Source of the DNA: Lotus japonicus
Lineage: Eukaryota > Streptophyta > Magnoliopsida > Fabales > Fabaceae
Direction of reading: 5' to 3'
Assembly (NCBI RefSeq): GCF_012489685.1
Contig: NC_080042.1
Coordinates: 21,280,150 to 21,344,149, forward strand
DNA length: 64,000 bases
In this document: piece after piece, positions 1-9,605 of the stretch
Numbering within the stretch: the stretch's first letter is position 1
How the letters are laid out: every line of letters begins with the position of its first letter
Position numbers and translations under genes: made by a program
The notes under the pieces: generated by a model
The model's database searches: none
What the model was told of the DNA's origin: nothing
What the model saw: only the letters and a program-made list of their open reading frames with translations

Positions 1-105
1 GTTCAATATAAGGAAGTAGTTTCGGAATATCCACCCCAAGATGGAGTAAAAATCCAAGTGGGAGAGACGGCGGAGAACAAAGCCCCAACGGATTTTGCCT
101 TCTAG
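1..105 (+). CDS. possible C-terminal end of an unidentified protein (cut by window edge)
   Basis: Frame 1 is open from the first base for 34 codons and ends at a TAG at 103-105 (the last residues read PTDFAF). The composition is protein-like and the GC content is higher than in the AT-rich DNA that follows, which is why it is listed. I do not recognise the family, and 34 open codons can occur by chance. It could be the last exon of a gene lying to the left or a decayed transposon remnant. Confidence 0.22.
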   Translation, partial: VQYKEVVSEYPPQDGVKIQVGETAENKAPTDFAF

Positions 106-840
106 CGATGCGGCGCGGCAAACGGCAAAACACGATGGTCACTGATCGGTGAGACGCGATGATCAATGTGTGAGAGTCATGTGTTTGGTTCAAAGCATGC
201 CAAAACGATGGCATTTTAAGCTTACTCGTCGCAAACTCGATGTAGTTTTTTTTTTTTAACTAAACTCGATGTAGTTGAATAGGGGTTTGTTCGCTTTTTA
301 AAAGTATTTTATGTAATACTCTTAAATAAAAAAAATTATGATTCTATAGAAAATTATATAATTCTGTAGATTTAGCTACGGACCTTTAAACATTTAATGC
401 AGATTTACCTGTGAAAATTTCCAATAGATTTAGCCACAGTTTTTTTTTAATGGAAGATTTAGCCACAGATATATTTCCTACAAAATTTGCTATTAACTTT
501 TCCTACAGATTTTGGCACAGATATTTCATACAGATTTTCCTATAAATTTTTTCTACATATTTAGTCATAGATATTTTCTACAGATTTTGCTAGGAAAATC
601 GCCTACATAATTAGACACGGAATAAATTACCTATGGAGATATTACCAATGGAAAAAAATCTGGAAAAAAGCTGAAGAAAATGACTTTCCTGTATATTTAT
701 AGTAGGGATAAAAGAATTTAAATCTGTTAATTAGTGGGAAAATCGTGGCAATATACCAATATTAATAGCCAATGAATTATTATACTAAATATATATAATA
801 AAAAAATTACGTTAAGGTTTTTATTCTTAAGAGGATAATA
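106..840. repeat. AT-rich non-coding DNA with degenerate direct repeats
   Basis: No gene is visible. Between about 360 and 620 a short degenerate motif recurs roughly every 25-35 bases (variants of CTACAGATTTTG and TTTAGCCACAGA). Clustered short repeats like this occur in the subterminal parts of CACTA or other DNA transposons, but no terminal inverted repeat was found. Confidence 0.4.
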
Positions 841-1279
841 CGTTATAATGAAAATGCAGCGTCTACAAAGATTGATCAACTCAAGATAGGCGATTATCCC
901 ACAACAAATTTGACGAAAAATTAAAAGCTTGAGCAGCAAGAGTGTGAGCAGCGTTATTTACCTTTCTCTTGACATGGAAGAACTCCACCCTATGAATCTT
1001 GGAGACTAGCACCTTGCAATCCTATATGACAGTAGTTATGTCAATATTGGGATAGGAACTATGCATCATTGCCTTGGAAAAAACTTCCGAATCAAATTCG
1101 AATATTGTGTCCATCTCCATGCCAAGTGCAATATCCATGCTCCTCCCATGTCAAGAGGATGGAAAAAAAAAATGCTGCTCACATTTTTACTGCTCTAGCT
1201 TTTAATTTTCTGTCAAATTTGTGATGGCTTAATCCCCCATCTTTTGTAATGATGCAATCTTTGTAGATGCTGCTCTTTC
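841..1279. repeat. imperfect long inverted repeat interrupted by an LTR element
   Basis: The segment 841-990 reads, on the opposite strand, like 1150-1279: both contain a GCTGCTCAC motif, a TTTTAATTTT-TGTCAAATTTGTG motif and ATCTTTGTAGA-GCTGC, and their inner parts share a TTGACATGGA / reverse-complement pair. The right arm has a second diverged copy directly after the LTR element (12190-12290), so it was a tandem pair before the insertion. It looks like a fold-back or MITE-like sequence; no target duplication was defined. Confidence 0.5.
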
Positions 1280-1813
1280 TGATCTGGGAGAGATCAAGCT
1301 ACCCGTTGACGAGGGGTAGGAGGGAAGGGATCTGGACGCGTTGAAGGACTCCAAGTAGGCAAGGTCCCGAGAGGGGCTCCTGCAAGACACTCCGATGCTA
1401 AAGTCAGTGGGAGAAGTAGTAAGAATGGTGAGTTTGGAGAGAATACGTTACCTTTAGATTGAAGAAGTGTTCCCTTTATATAGGAGAGGTAGAACTAGGG
1501 TTGGAGCCATGCAACGTCATGCATGGCTCGTACCTGGGGGCACGGATCGCCGTTGGATTTCCTGCAGAGGAACAGTGATCCAACGGTTTGGGGGCCCCTA
1601 CGGATCTGCACCAGCCAACCTACCTCCTAGGGTAGTTGGCCTAGGTCAACCTCTAGATAGTGGGCCCCGGGTCCCTTGTCCTCACCCTTGGTGGTGGGGC
1701 CCATGAGCAGGGGGTTCTTAGACTCCCCCAAACTGTCCCTTGGCTAGGGCGTTCCGTGGGGTCCAGCCCCGTCCTGGGTGCCCTGTCCGTCCCCGGTCAG
1801 GGTTCCCGGAACA
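1280..1813 (-). repeat. 3' LTR of the gypsy element (left copy)
   Basis: 534 bp, TG...CA termini, near-identical to 11656-12189. The two visible differences are a G/A change near 1371 and a C/T change near 1533. A minus-strand TATATAAA box lies at 1475-1482. Confidence 0.93.
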
Positions 1814-1828
1814 GTAGCCCCCTAGCCC
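1814..1828 (-). other. candidate polypurine tract of the gypsy element
   Basis: On the minus strand the bases just upstream of the 3' LTR read GGGCTAGGGGGCTAC. The purine-rich core in the expected place would prime plus-strand DNA synthesis. It is short and interrupted. Confidence 0.45.
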
Positions 1829-1974
1829 TGGTCGGCTGTTCCAGCGGAGCGAGGGCTAATGTGTCTCGTGCTGGTGGCGTCATGGAGGTTCTCGGGGTAG
1901 TAACATAGGGGTAAAAAATTTAGAACTTTATTCATTAATGGAAAGGGGCCGTTTGGCCGTTACATTTAGTACTC

Positions 1975-2424
1975 TTAGAAAGGGGGTGTTACTCGCATGG
2001 TGTTGTAGCGGAGGCGAACGGTTCCAAGGTCTCTGTCGAGACTCTCCCTCGCGGTTAGGAGGGGGGTCAGCTCGGCTTCGATCTCGTCCAACGTTCCCTT
2101 CCCCTCGCCCTTGCGTTCCGTGGCGGAGACTTCTAGGCCCCAAATTAGCATGCTAACCTCCAAGCGGCGTCGGTGTAGTTCCCACATCTCCTCCGTTAGT
2201 TCCAAGAAGGTTAGCAACCCCGCCTTCAGTTGGGGGTCAGGATCCTCTGTCAGGAGCCTGCTGACTAGGGATCTGATCCTATCGGGGGCGATGGCCTGCG
2301 TTTGGTAGGAGTAGTATAGGTTGCAGTCTAGAGCCTCGGCCCTGAGTGCCTTTAGGTAAGCCTGTTTGGAGGTCATTCTGGCTTGAGGGGAATGTGGAGC
2401 CTGCAAAGGGGGAGTGGTTACCAT
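1975..2424 (-). CDS. 149-residue ORF of unknown function between antisense gene and 3' LTR
   Basis: An uninterrupted minus-strand reading frame in the same sense as gag-pol but separated from pol by the antisense gene. The product is charged and leucine-rich (motifs ELTEEMWELHRRRLE and TLDEIEAELTPLLTARESL), so mainly helical and possibly coiled-coil; it has no signal peptide or membrane segment. Its start is 334 bp from the TATA box of the plus-strand antisense gene, so the two are divergently arranged around one short intergenic piece; a TTATAAA string lies right before the ATG. I do not recognise the family. It could be a second accessory gene of the element or a fortuitous ORF in GC-rich DNA. 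Confidence 0.5.
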   Translation of the reverse strand: MVTTPPLQAPHSPQARMTSKQAYLKALRAEALDCNLYYSYQTQAIAPDRIRSLVSRLLTEDPDPQLKAGLLTFLELTEEMWELHRRRLEVSMLIWGLEVSATERKGEGKGTLDEIEAELTPLLTARESLDRDLGTVRLRYNTMRVTPPF

Positions 2425-2757
2425 TTATAATCGAAACGTTCTTGGGTGGTAACGCCCATTAGCCTTTTCCCAGGCGTTTCTCTTGGGAAATGAAGGGGGC
2501 ATTAAATGCAGAGGTCGGTGGTCAACGCGTGTCCTCCCTAGGTTGTATATACAGATTCAACCGACCGGGTAGGAGCCCGACCGCGGTGGTTTGGCGTTAG
2601 GACGGCCGGGCCTCATACCGAGGTGTGTGTCGCTTCGCCGTCACTGCCTCCTTTCTGACAGGGCGGGGTTTGATTGGACGATGCCCCTTGGTTTCCCCAA
2701 ACGTCGTGATTAGGGAAACTAGGGCTGTTGAAACATCACATCTCCCTCCTCATTTCC

Positions 2758-2765
2758 TATAAAAG
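2758..2765 (+). promoter_or_regulatory. TATA box of the antisense gene
   Basis: TATAAAAG in the setting CCTATAAAAGAGAG on the plus strand. It is followed about 30 bases later by a pyrimidine-rich leader, then by a 5'-UTR intron whose donor GTAAGT is at 2909 and whose acceptor TTGTGCAG ends at 3171. This gives the antisense gene a promoter of its own, independent of the LTR. Confidence 0.6.
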
Positions 2766-3179
2766 AGAGTGGAGGGGGATTCATTTGCACTTTCGCATCT
2801 CTGAATCTTCCCAAAGCTCTCCCCTCTTCTTTTCGTCAGGTACCGGTGTTTCACGGTGGTGTTTTCTTTTGCACGGTGGTCGCTCGGTAGCTTTCCCAGT
2901 TTTTTCTTGTAAGTTCTCGCTTCACTTGCTTTTCCTTCTCAAGTCCTTTATTTTTCCCTTTTCTAGTAGAAAGAGTGGCCTGCTCTTGGGGGCGTTGGGA
3001 GTTTCCCCTCCCCTTGTGGCCCCCTCTTGCGGCGGAGGAGATTCTCTCTGAGGGTCTGCGTCGCCGCATGGTCGCGCTGTCCTGCCTAGGGCAAAGATGG
3101 ATTCCGGGTGGGTCCTTCTTTGAGCCGATTCAAACGACCTAGGTGTTGATACGACGTTTTCCCTTGTGCAGGTGTCGTT

Positions 3180-5307
3180 ATGGGGAAGCCTACCCAGAAG
3201 AAGAAAGGCAAGACTGTAGATGAGGCCTCGGGGGGGGGGGGGGGGGGGCTTTAACCTCCAGGCCCCGGTCAGGGGCCCCCAAGAATAAGAAGATCGATCG
3301 GGAGAAATTTCCTCATCTAAAGGGGGACGAGACCGTGTACGACAAGTGGTGCCGCACCATTCTCGATCTCCCGTCGGAGTATGCCCACGAGAATGAAGAT
3401 TACTTCTGGAGCCAGAGTTTTATGTCGCAGACCCAGATCGGCCCCGGTCACATGGTGCATTCGCCGGGCAAGAAGGAGCGGCTACGCCACACCCCGCCGT
3501 TTGGGGTGTACATGCATATCTACACCATGAAGAAGGTGAGGGTGAGGATGCCGCTCACGGATTTTCAATGTGACGTTCTCCGCCATATGGGGGTCGCGCC
3601 GTCCCAGCTTCATCCTGGCGCTTGGGGTTTCGTGCGTGCTTACGAGGTCGCTTGCGTCTTGTTCGGCCAGAAGTCGTCGATTCCGCTCTTTTTTCATTTA
3701 TTCGAGGTGGCCCACACTCAAGGACATGGTGGGCACGGGATAGTGACCCTGAGGTCGGGTAAGGATCTCCAGATCTTCCACCCGTTCGCCGAGTCCTACC
3801 GGGACTTTAAAGATCAATTCTTCCGGGTGGCGCCTACCACTCCGCCTCCTCACTGGTGGTTCGAGAGGGCCCCGAACGACGGCAGTCGCGCCCGGTTCCC
3901 GCTGACCTGGAACGCCAAGCACTACGACGTAAAGATCAGTGCTTTTGGTTTCGAGGCAGGGGCCTTGTCGGAGGTTGACTTGGCCTTCAAAAACCTCTTG
4001 GCGGCCGCTATACGGAAAGAAGTAAGGGGTGATCCACCCAAAGAGTTATGCATTCGGCCGTTGCGTTGTTACGATCTTTGTACTTATAGCGTTCGAAAGA
4101 ACGCTTGTTTATTGCGTGCGAGAGGTAAGGTGTTTTTGTTACTATGTCTAAAGTGATGCATGTCTTTTCGTCTGACTAACTTTCTTCTTGTGATTCCTAT
4201 GCAGGTGCTAAGATGGAGATCAACGCCGCTTTGGTTGCCGCGCTTCAGGTTCCAGCCGACGAGGTCGAGACCGACAGCGAAGGGGAGCAGGAAGTCCTTC
4301 GGGACGAGGGAGACGGTCGTGGTGACCAGGGGCAACCGGCGGGCGGGACCAACCCCGTTGGGGCCGGTCAGAGCGGCCCGGTTAATGCAGAGGAGACAGC
4401 CGACCCCGGGACGGGGCCCCAGGGAGGTCGGGTGAGTTCTGAACGTCAGCAGGAGGGCTCTCTTGAGGGGGAAAAAGGCCGCTCAGAGCGTCCAATTAAG
4501 AGAAAACGCCATTCGTCGGGCGGGGAGAGTCGCTCTCCTGAACGGGTGACCCCGATTGCCCAAGTTCGTCCCCCAAAGTCGATTTCCATATGGAGTCGGG
4601 ATGCGGTGGACACGGATGATCATAATGACCAGATCGACGCTTTGGTGTACAATGAGCATGACCAGTCGTTCTTGGGCGAGAAAGAGCCTTACAATCTCCT
4701 GAACTATGCTCTGAAGGCGGTGCTTCAGACTGCCTCCGTTATTCGCCATGTGCAACAGGGGCCATTGCTCGACGTGGAAGAAGTCAAGGAGCAGGTGAAT
4801 GCAGCCGAGAGTAAGTTTGCTAAGGCGGACAAAGAGTTAGCTGACTCCCAGAAACTGGTTCAAGAGCTGACCGCTGCCAAAGTGAAGTTACAAGGGGAGG
4901 TTCATGAGGTGACGGCCACGGCCAAGAAGTTCGCGGAGAAACTGGAGCTGAGCGAGAAGGATAATGATTGGCTGCGCTCCCGGGCAGAGAAAGCTGAGCA
5001 GGCACTGAAAGACGAGGAGGCTGCTCGAGAGGGAGAAGTTAAGGAGATGGAGGCCTTGAAAGCAAGTAATGCCGAGCTCAAGAAGAAAGTTGCCGATCTG
5101 GGGGCTGAGAGAAAGAAGATGAGGTCGAATCTGAAAGAGATTCACAAGGCTTCCTTTGACAATGCCTTGGCTCAGCTTGAGGTGGTCCATCCGGGACTGG
5201 ATGTGGGCCCTCTTCACTACCGGAAGGTTGTGTTGGGGGGCAAGATCGGGACTTTGGACGACCAGAAGCAGTTTACTCCGACCTTCCCCGCCGAGCCAGC
5301 TCCTTGA
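3180..5307 (+). CDS. antisense accessory gene of the retrotransposon ('putative gypsy type transposon' family), two coding exons
   Basis: Coding exons are 3180-4124 and 4205-5307, joined by an 80-bp intron (donor GAG|GTAAGG, acceptor TATGCAG|GTG). Splicing keeps frame through the junction residues RARG-AKMEIN. Exon 1 encodes a globular N-terminal part (around 'PFGVYMHIYTMKKVRVRMP' and 'WGFVRAYEVACVLFGQ') that I associate with the plant family annotated as putative gypsy type transposon. Exon 2 is acidic and then forms a long coiled coil (about 4760-5150), ending in a conserved-looking tail (LHYRKVVLGGKIG). The ATG at 3180 follows a 5'-UTR intron (2909-3171). A run of 19 G at 3230-3248 puts the ATG out of frame with the rest: one more or two fewer G would restore it, so this is a real frameshift, a slippage site or an assembly error. 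The product is not gag-pol; its function is unknown. Antisense ORFs in this position are known from Tat-lineage elements. Confidence 0.72.
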
Positions 5308-5526
5308 AGTTCCTGTCTTTAATTGTAATTTGCCATGTTTAATGATCGTCCTGTGTTTGTATAAACTTGTGGGTTTTTCTTTTTTAATTTTCGTTATGTG
5401 TTTGTAAAGACGCGTTGTTTCTATTCTTGGTCGTGTTTGTAAGAACTTGTCTGTTTGCTATTTTGAATTTCGAGTAGTGTTCTTACTTCTTTATTCGGTT
5501 CCCCGAACAGGATGCTTTAATCGTTA

Positions 5527-5732
5527 CGTTCCCGGTGGGTCTTTGTGCCCTATGGGTCTTTAACAATTTCGTGCCCGGCGGGTCTTGGCGCCCTATGGGT
5601 CTTTTATTATTTCGTGCCCGGCGGGTCTTGGCGCCCTATGGGTCTTTTATTATTTCGTGCCCGGCGGGTCTTGGTGCCCTATGGGTCTTTTATTATTTCG
5701 TGCCCGGCGGGTCTTGGTGCCCTATGGGTCTT
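5527..5732. repeat. 43-bp tandem repeat, nearly five copies
   Basis: The phrase CCCTATGGGTCTT recurs with its T of TATGGG at 5551, 5594, 5637, 5680 and 5723, exactly 43 bases apart. The inner copies are almost identical (CGTGCCCGGCGGGTCTTGG core); the first is degenerate. It lies between the end of the antisense gene and the 3' end of pol, so it may hold transcription ends for both. Confidence 0.9.
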
Positions 5733-5943
5733 ATATTCCTTAGCAGTTTGACGATACGATCGCATTTCTTGTCGGTTCTAATAACTGTGAATTCAATCAT
5801 AAAAAACTACTTCATTCCGTGCTTAGAGTTCGCGGCTCTAGCCGTGCACAAACTTGGATGAGATGGGTGTGTACCCTTGATTACAGAAGACTAAATTAAA
5901 AGAAAATGTAGAGACGGATAGCGGGTGCCTGGTCGGTCTTGTC

Positions 5944-6417
5944 CTAACTATAGTATCTTCTCAGATTGGTTGCGTTCCAGGTGCGAGGGATCTCCTTTCC
6001 TGCTAGAGTTTCCAGCTTGTATGCTCCCGTGCCGGTTGCTTCGACCACCCTATAAGGGTCTTCCCAGTTGGCCGCTAGCTTTCCCCGTTCGGTTGATCGT
6101 GCTCCGACGCTGGCATTTCGGAGGACCAAGTCCCGCGCGGCAAAGGAGCGGAGAACTACTTTCTTGTTGTAGCGAATGGCTGCCTGCTGCTTCGCGATCA
6201 GCTCTCTACAGTTGGCAACCGCTCTTCTTTCAGCCAGGAGGTCAAGGTCCTCCCCTATGAGTTGATCGTTCTGGTTGGGGTCGAACCCAGCCGTTCAAGC
6301 GCTCGGTTCCCCTATTTCAGCCGGAATCACTGCTTCTGTGCCAAAGGTGAGGCGGTAAGGGCTCTCCCCCGTAGTCGAGTGCGGAGTAGTGCGGTATGCC
6401 CACAGGACGTGGTCGAG
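5944..6417 (-). pseudogene. pol, integrase C-terminal part, downstream of a stop
   Basis: After the in-frame TAG at 6418-6420 the frame continues with the end of the integrase core (a [20 protein letters not shown] stretch) and the C-terminal DNA-binding region, finishing NWEDPYRVVEATGTGAYKLE...NATNLRRYYS with its stop at 5944. A second stop, TGA at 6295-6297, is the type made by C-to-T decay of a CGA codon. The segment is therefore untranslatable as part of pol unless both stops are bypassed. Confidence 0.85.
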
Positions 6418-8154
6418 CTATTCGGCCCAGTCGCCCTTTGCGCTCCCCAATCTTTTCCGGAGGCCCCTCAGAATGACCCGGTTGGCCGACTCTGCCTGCC
6501 CGTTCGTCTGGGGGTGCTCGACGGAGGTGAACCGCTGCTTGATGTGCAGCCCACCCAAGAGGTCTCTGAACCCCTTAGAGGTAAACTGGGTTCCATTGTC
6601 TGTGACCAGGACTCCGGGGACTCCGAACCTGCTGATGACGTTCTTGTAGAAGAAGCGTTGTACTCGAGCTGAGGTAATCGTTGCTAGCGGCTCGGCCTCG
6701 ATCCACTTGGTGTAGTAATCCACTGCTACCACCAGGTACTTGAGCTGGCCGGGTGCAGTGTCGAACGGGCCCAACAGATCCATGCCCCACTGGTGGAAAG
6801 GCCAAGGACTGACCAGCGATGAAAGACGGGCGGGGGGAGCGTTGTGCAGATCAGCGTGCCTCTGGCAGGGGTCACATTGCTTAACATGATCCGCCGTATC
6901 TTTTTCTAGGGTTGGCCAGTAATAGCCGGCTCGGAGCACTTTCCGGGCAAGGGAACGTCCACCCGGATGGTGACCGCAGCTGCCTTCGTGGATTTCCGCT
7001 AAGACATAGGCTGCTCTGTCCTCGGCCAAGCACTTCAGAAGGGGGGTGGAGAACCCCCGCTTGAAGAGATCATCGTTAACGATAGTGTACCAGGAGGCGC
7101 GTCTTACCAACTTCTTGGCTTCCGCCTTCTCTTCGGGCAGCCATCCTGATCTGAGATACTTGATGATCGGGGTCCTCCAGTCTTCTTCGGTACCGATCGG
7201 CATTATAACTTGTCCCGCTGGACGATCGGGGTCAGCTACATAGGGGAGGGCTAAGGTCCCTTGAATGACCGTTCCGTTCAGGCCAGGCTTTCCAGTGCTG
7301 GCCAGTTTGGCCAGGGTGTCCGCGCGATCATTCTGGGCTCTGGGGACGTGGCGGAACTCCACTTTGGTGAAGGTTGAAGCTAGTCGTTTCAAATGGGCCA
7401 AGTACTGCTCCAGGATGGGATCCTTAGCCTGGGCCTCTCCGTTTGCTTGTGAGACGACCAGAAGTGAATCGCAGCAGACCAGTATCTCCTTGGCTCCCAG
7501 GTCTCGAGCTGTGACCAGTCCCGCAATGCAGGCCTCATACTCGGCCTGGTTGTTTGTAGTTGGGAAGTTAAAACGGAGGGATTGTTCGACCACCATCCCG
7601 GTGCTACTTTGCAGTACGATCCCAGCCCCGCCACCTTCCTTGTTGCTCGAGCCATCTACGTTGACCACCCGGGTGGTCTCGGCAGGGGGCTCTTCCTCAT
7701 CGATGAGTTCGACCAAGAAGTCCGCTAGGACTTGTGCTTTAATGGCTCTCCTGGGCTCGTAGCGGATGTCATGCTCGGAGAGCTCGATGGACCAGCTAAC
7801 CATCCGACCGGCTAGGTCGGGCTTATGAAGGACCTGTCGGACCGGCTGATCGGTTCGCACCACGATGCGATGAGCTTGAAAGTACCTCCTTAGTCGTCGC
7901 GCCGTTGTCAGTAGGGTCAGCGCCACTTTCTCCAGCATCTTATACCTGAGCTCCGCACCCTTCAATGAGCGGCTGACAAAATAGACCGGTACCTGGATTC
8001 CCTCTTCTTCTCTAATTAGGACAGAGCTCACTGCTTTTTCCCGCACGGCCAGGTATAGGTATAGTGTCTCCCCTGGCTTAGGGCTAGCCAGAATAGGGGG
8101 GAAGAGAGGATCTCCTTCAGCCGAGTGAATGCCGCGTCGGCCTCCGCCGACCAC
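6418..8154 (-). pseudogene. pol middle part: RNase H, second (Tat-type) RNase H, integrase core
   Basis: Reading frame of 578 codons. First comes the RT-linked RNase H (VYFVSRSLKGAELRYK, RTDQPVRQVL). Next is a second RNase H module with VNVDGSSNKEGGGAGIVL, NNQAEYEACI and HVPRAQNDRADTLAKLA, typical of the Tat lineage. Last is integrase with the H-H-C-C zinc module (HEGSCGHHPG ... CDPCQRHADL) and the core acidic residues in WGMDLLGPF, VTDNGTQF and NGQAESANR. It ends at a premature TAG at 6418-6420. It overlaps the upstream RT frame between 8028 and 8154 in a different frame; the shift coincides with a run of six G/C at 8096-8101. Confidence 0.88.
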
Positions 8155-9605
8155 TCAAAAGTTGCTCCCTTTTTCAGGAGTGTGTAAGGAGGTAGGGCCC
8201 GGAGAGCAGCCTTTGGCAAGAAGCGGCCGATCGCGGCCATGCGACCAGCCAGCTGTTGGACTTCCTTGACCGTGCGCGGGCTCTTCATATTCATGATCGC
8301 CTGACATTTGTCAGGGTTCAACTCAATGCCGCGGTTGGTGAGCATATATCCCAGAAACTTCCCGCTCCGAACGCCAAAAGTACACTTGTCGGGGTTGAGG
8401 CGCATGTTGTGCTTCTTTAACTGCTCGAAAACGACTGCGAGGTCAGCTGTGTGGTCTCCTCCCTTCGGGGTCTTGACTATGATATCATCGATGTAGACCT
8501 CGACCGATTTCCCCATTAGGTCCCCGAAGATTCGGGTCATCATCCTTTGGTAGGTTGCCACTGCATTCTTGAGGCCGAAAGGCAACATAGTGTAACAGTA
8601 TGTGCCCCGGTCAGTGATGAAAGCCGTTTTCTCCTCATCGTCCCTATGCATGGGAATCTGGTTGTAGCCTGAGTAAGCATCCATAAGAGAGAGATATTCG
8701 TACACCGAGGAGTTGTCTACCAGTGCATCAATGCTCGGTAGGGGAAATGGGTCCTTGGGGCAAGCCTTGTTGAGGTCAGTGTAGTCGACGCACATGCGCC
8801 ACTTCCCGTTTGCCTTCTTGACTAAGACCACATTGGAGAGCCAGGTTGTGTACTTGACCTCCCGAATGATCCCGGCCTGAAGCAACTCTGTGGTCTGTTG
8901 CTGGATAACTTGCTGCTTCTCGGCGCTCATTTGTCTTTTCTTTTGAGCGACTGGTTTGAACTTCCGGTCGACGGAAAGTCTGTGGCTGCAGACTGCGGGG
9001 TCGATGCCGGGCATATCTGCTGACGACCAGGCGAACAGCTTCCCATTGGAAAGTAGCAACTTTTCCATCCGTTTGGAGAGGTCTCGGGGAAGGCCCCGAG
9101 CTATGTTGGTGGTGTTCTCTGGAAGGGGACCGACCTGGATGGGGCGGGACTCCCCGTCGGGTTTGAGGCGTTGATCGTCTCTAGACTGGTCCACGCGGGG
9201 GTCGAGGTCGGTCATGAGACTGGTGTGTTGAACGTGAAAGTTGCCCTGCTGGTCGTGCGTTTTGGACTTCTTTCTCTTCCTTTCCTCCCTGGCCAGTCTG
9301 CAGCTGGAGTTGTAGCAGCTCCTTGCCATTTCTAGGTTGTCGCGTACTGGTACCGCCCTTCCTGCCCAGTGGTACTTAAGCATTAGGTGGTGGGTGGATA
9401 TGATCGCCCTGAAAGTGTTGAGGCTTGGCCTGCCAAGAATGGCGTTGTACGCCGTTGGACACTCCACCACCAGAAAGCGAGCTTTTATAGTCCTGCAAAT
9501 TCTGTGATCTCCCAAGGAAAGGCAAGTATCAAAATATCCTAAGGGTAGGACTCTGTCCCCTGTGAACCCGACCAAATCATGGTCGTAGGGGAGCAGGTCC
9601 TTCAC
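8028..9605 (-). pseudogene. pol first part: truncated protease and reverse transcriptase
   Basis: The frame begins with only the second half of a retropepsin-like domain (KDLLPYDHDLVGFTGDRV ... AYNAILGRPSLN) and continues with a full Ty3/gypsy reverse transcriptase: MCVDYTDLNKACPKDPFPLP, the LMDAYSGYNQI stretch, LPFGLKNA and the catalytic YIDD. The protease active-site triad region is missing; see the gag entry for the junction. The frame ends by frameshift near 8096-8101 within the start of RNase H. Confidence 0.87.

Noticed and set aside
1467..1908. Plus-strand frames in the left LTR, repeated in the right LTR at 11843-12227
   Set aside because: Within LTRs, overlapping each other, ending arbitrarily; LTRs of this family are non-coding.
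6262..7762. Plus-strand frames opposite integrase and RNase H
   Set aside because: Mirror frames of a well-supported pol region on the minus strand.
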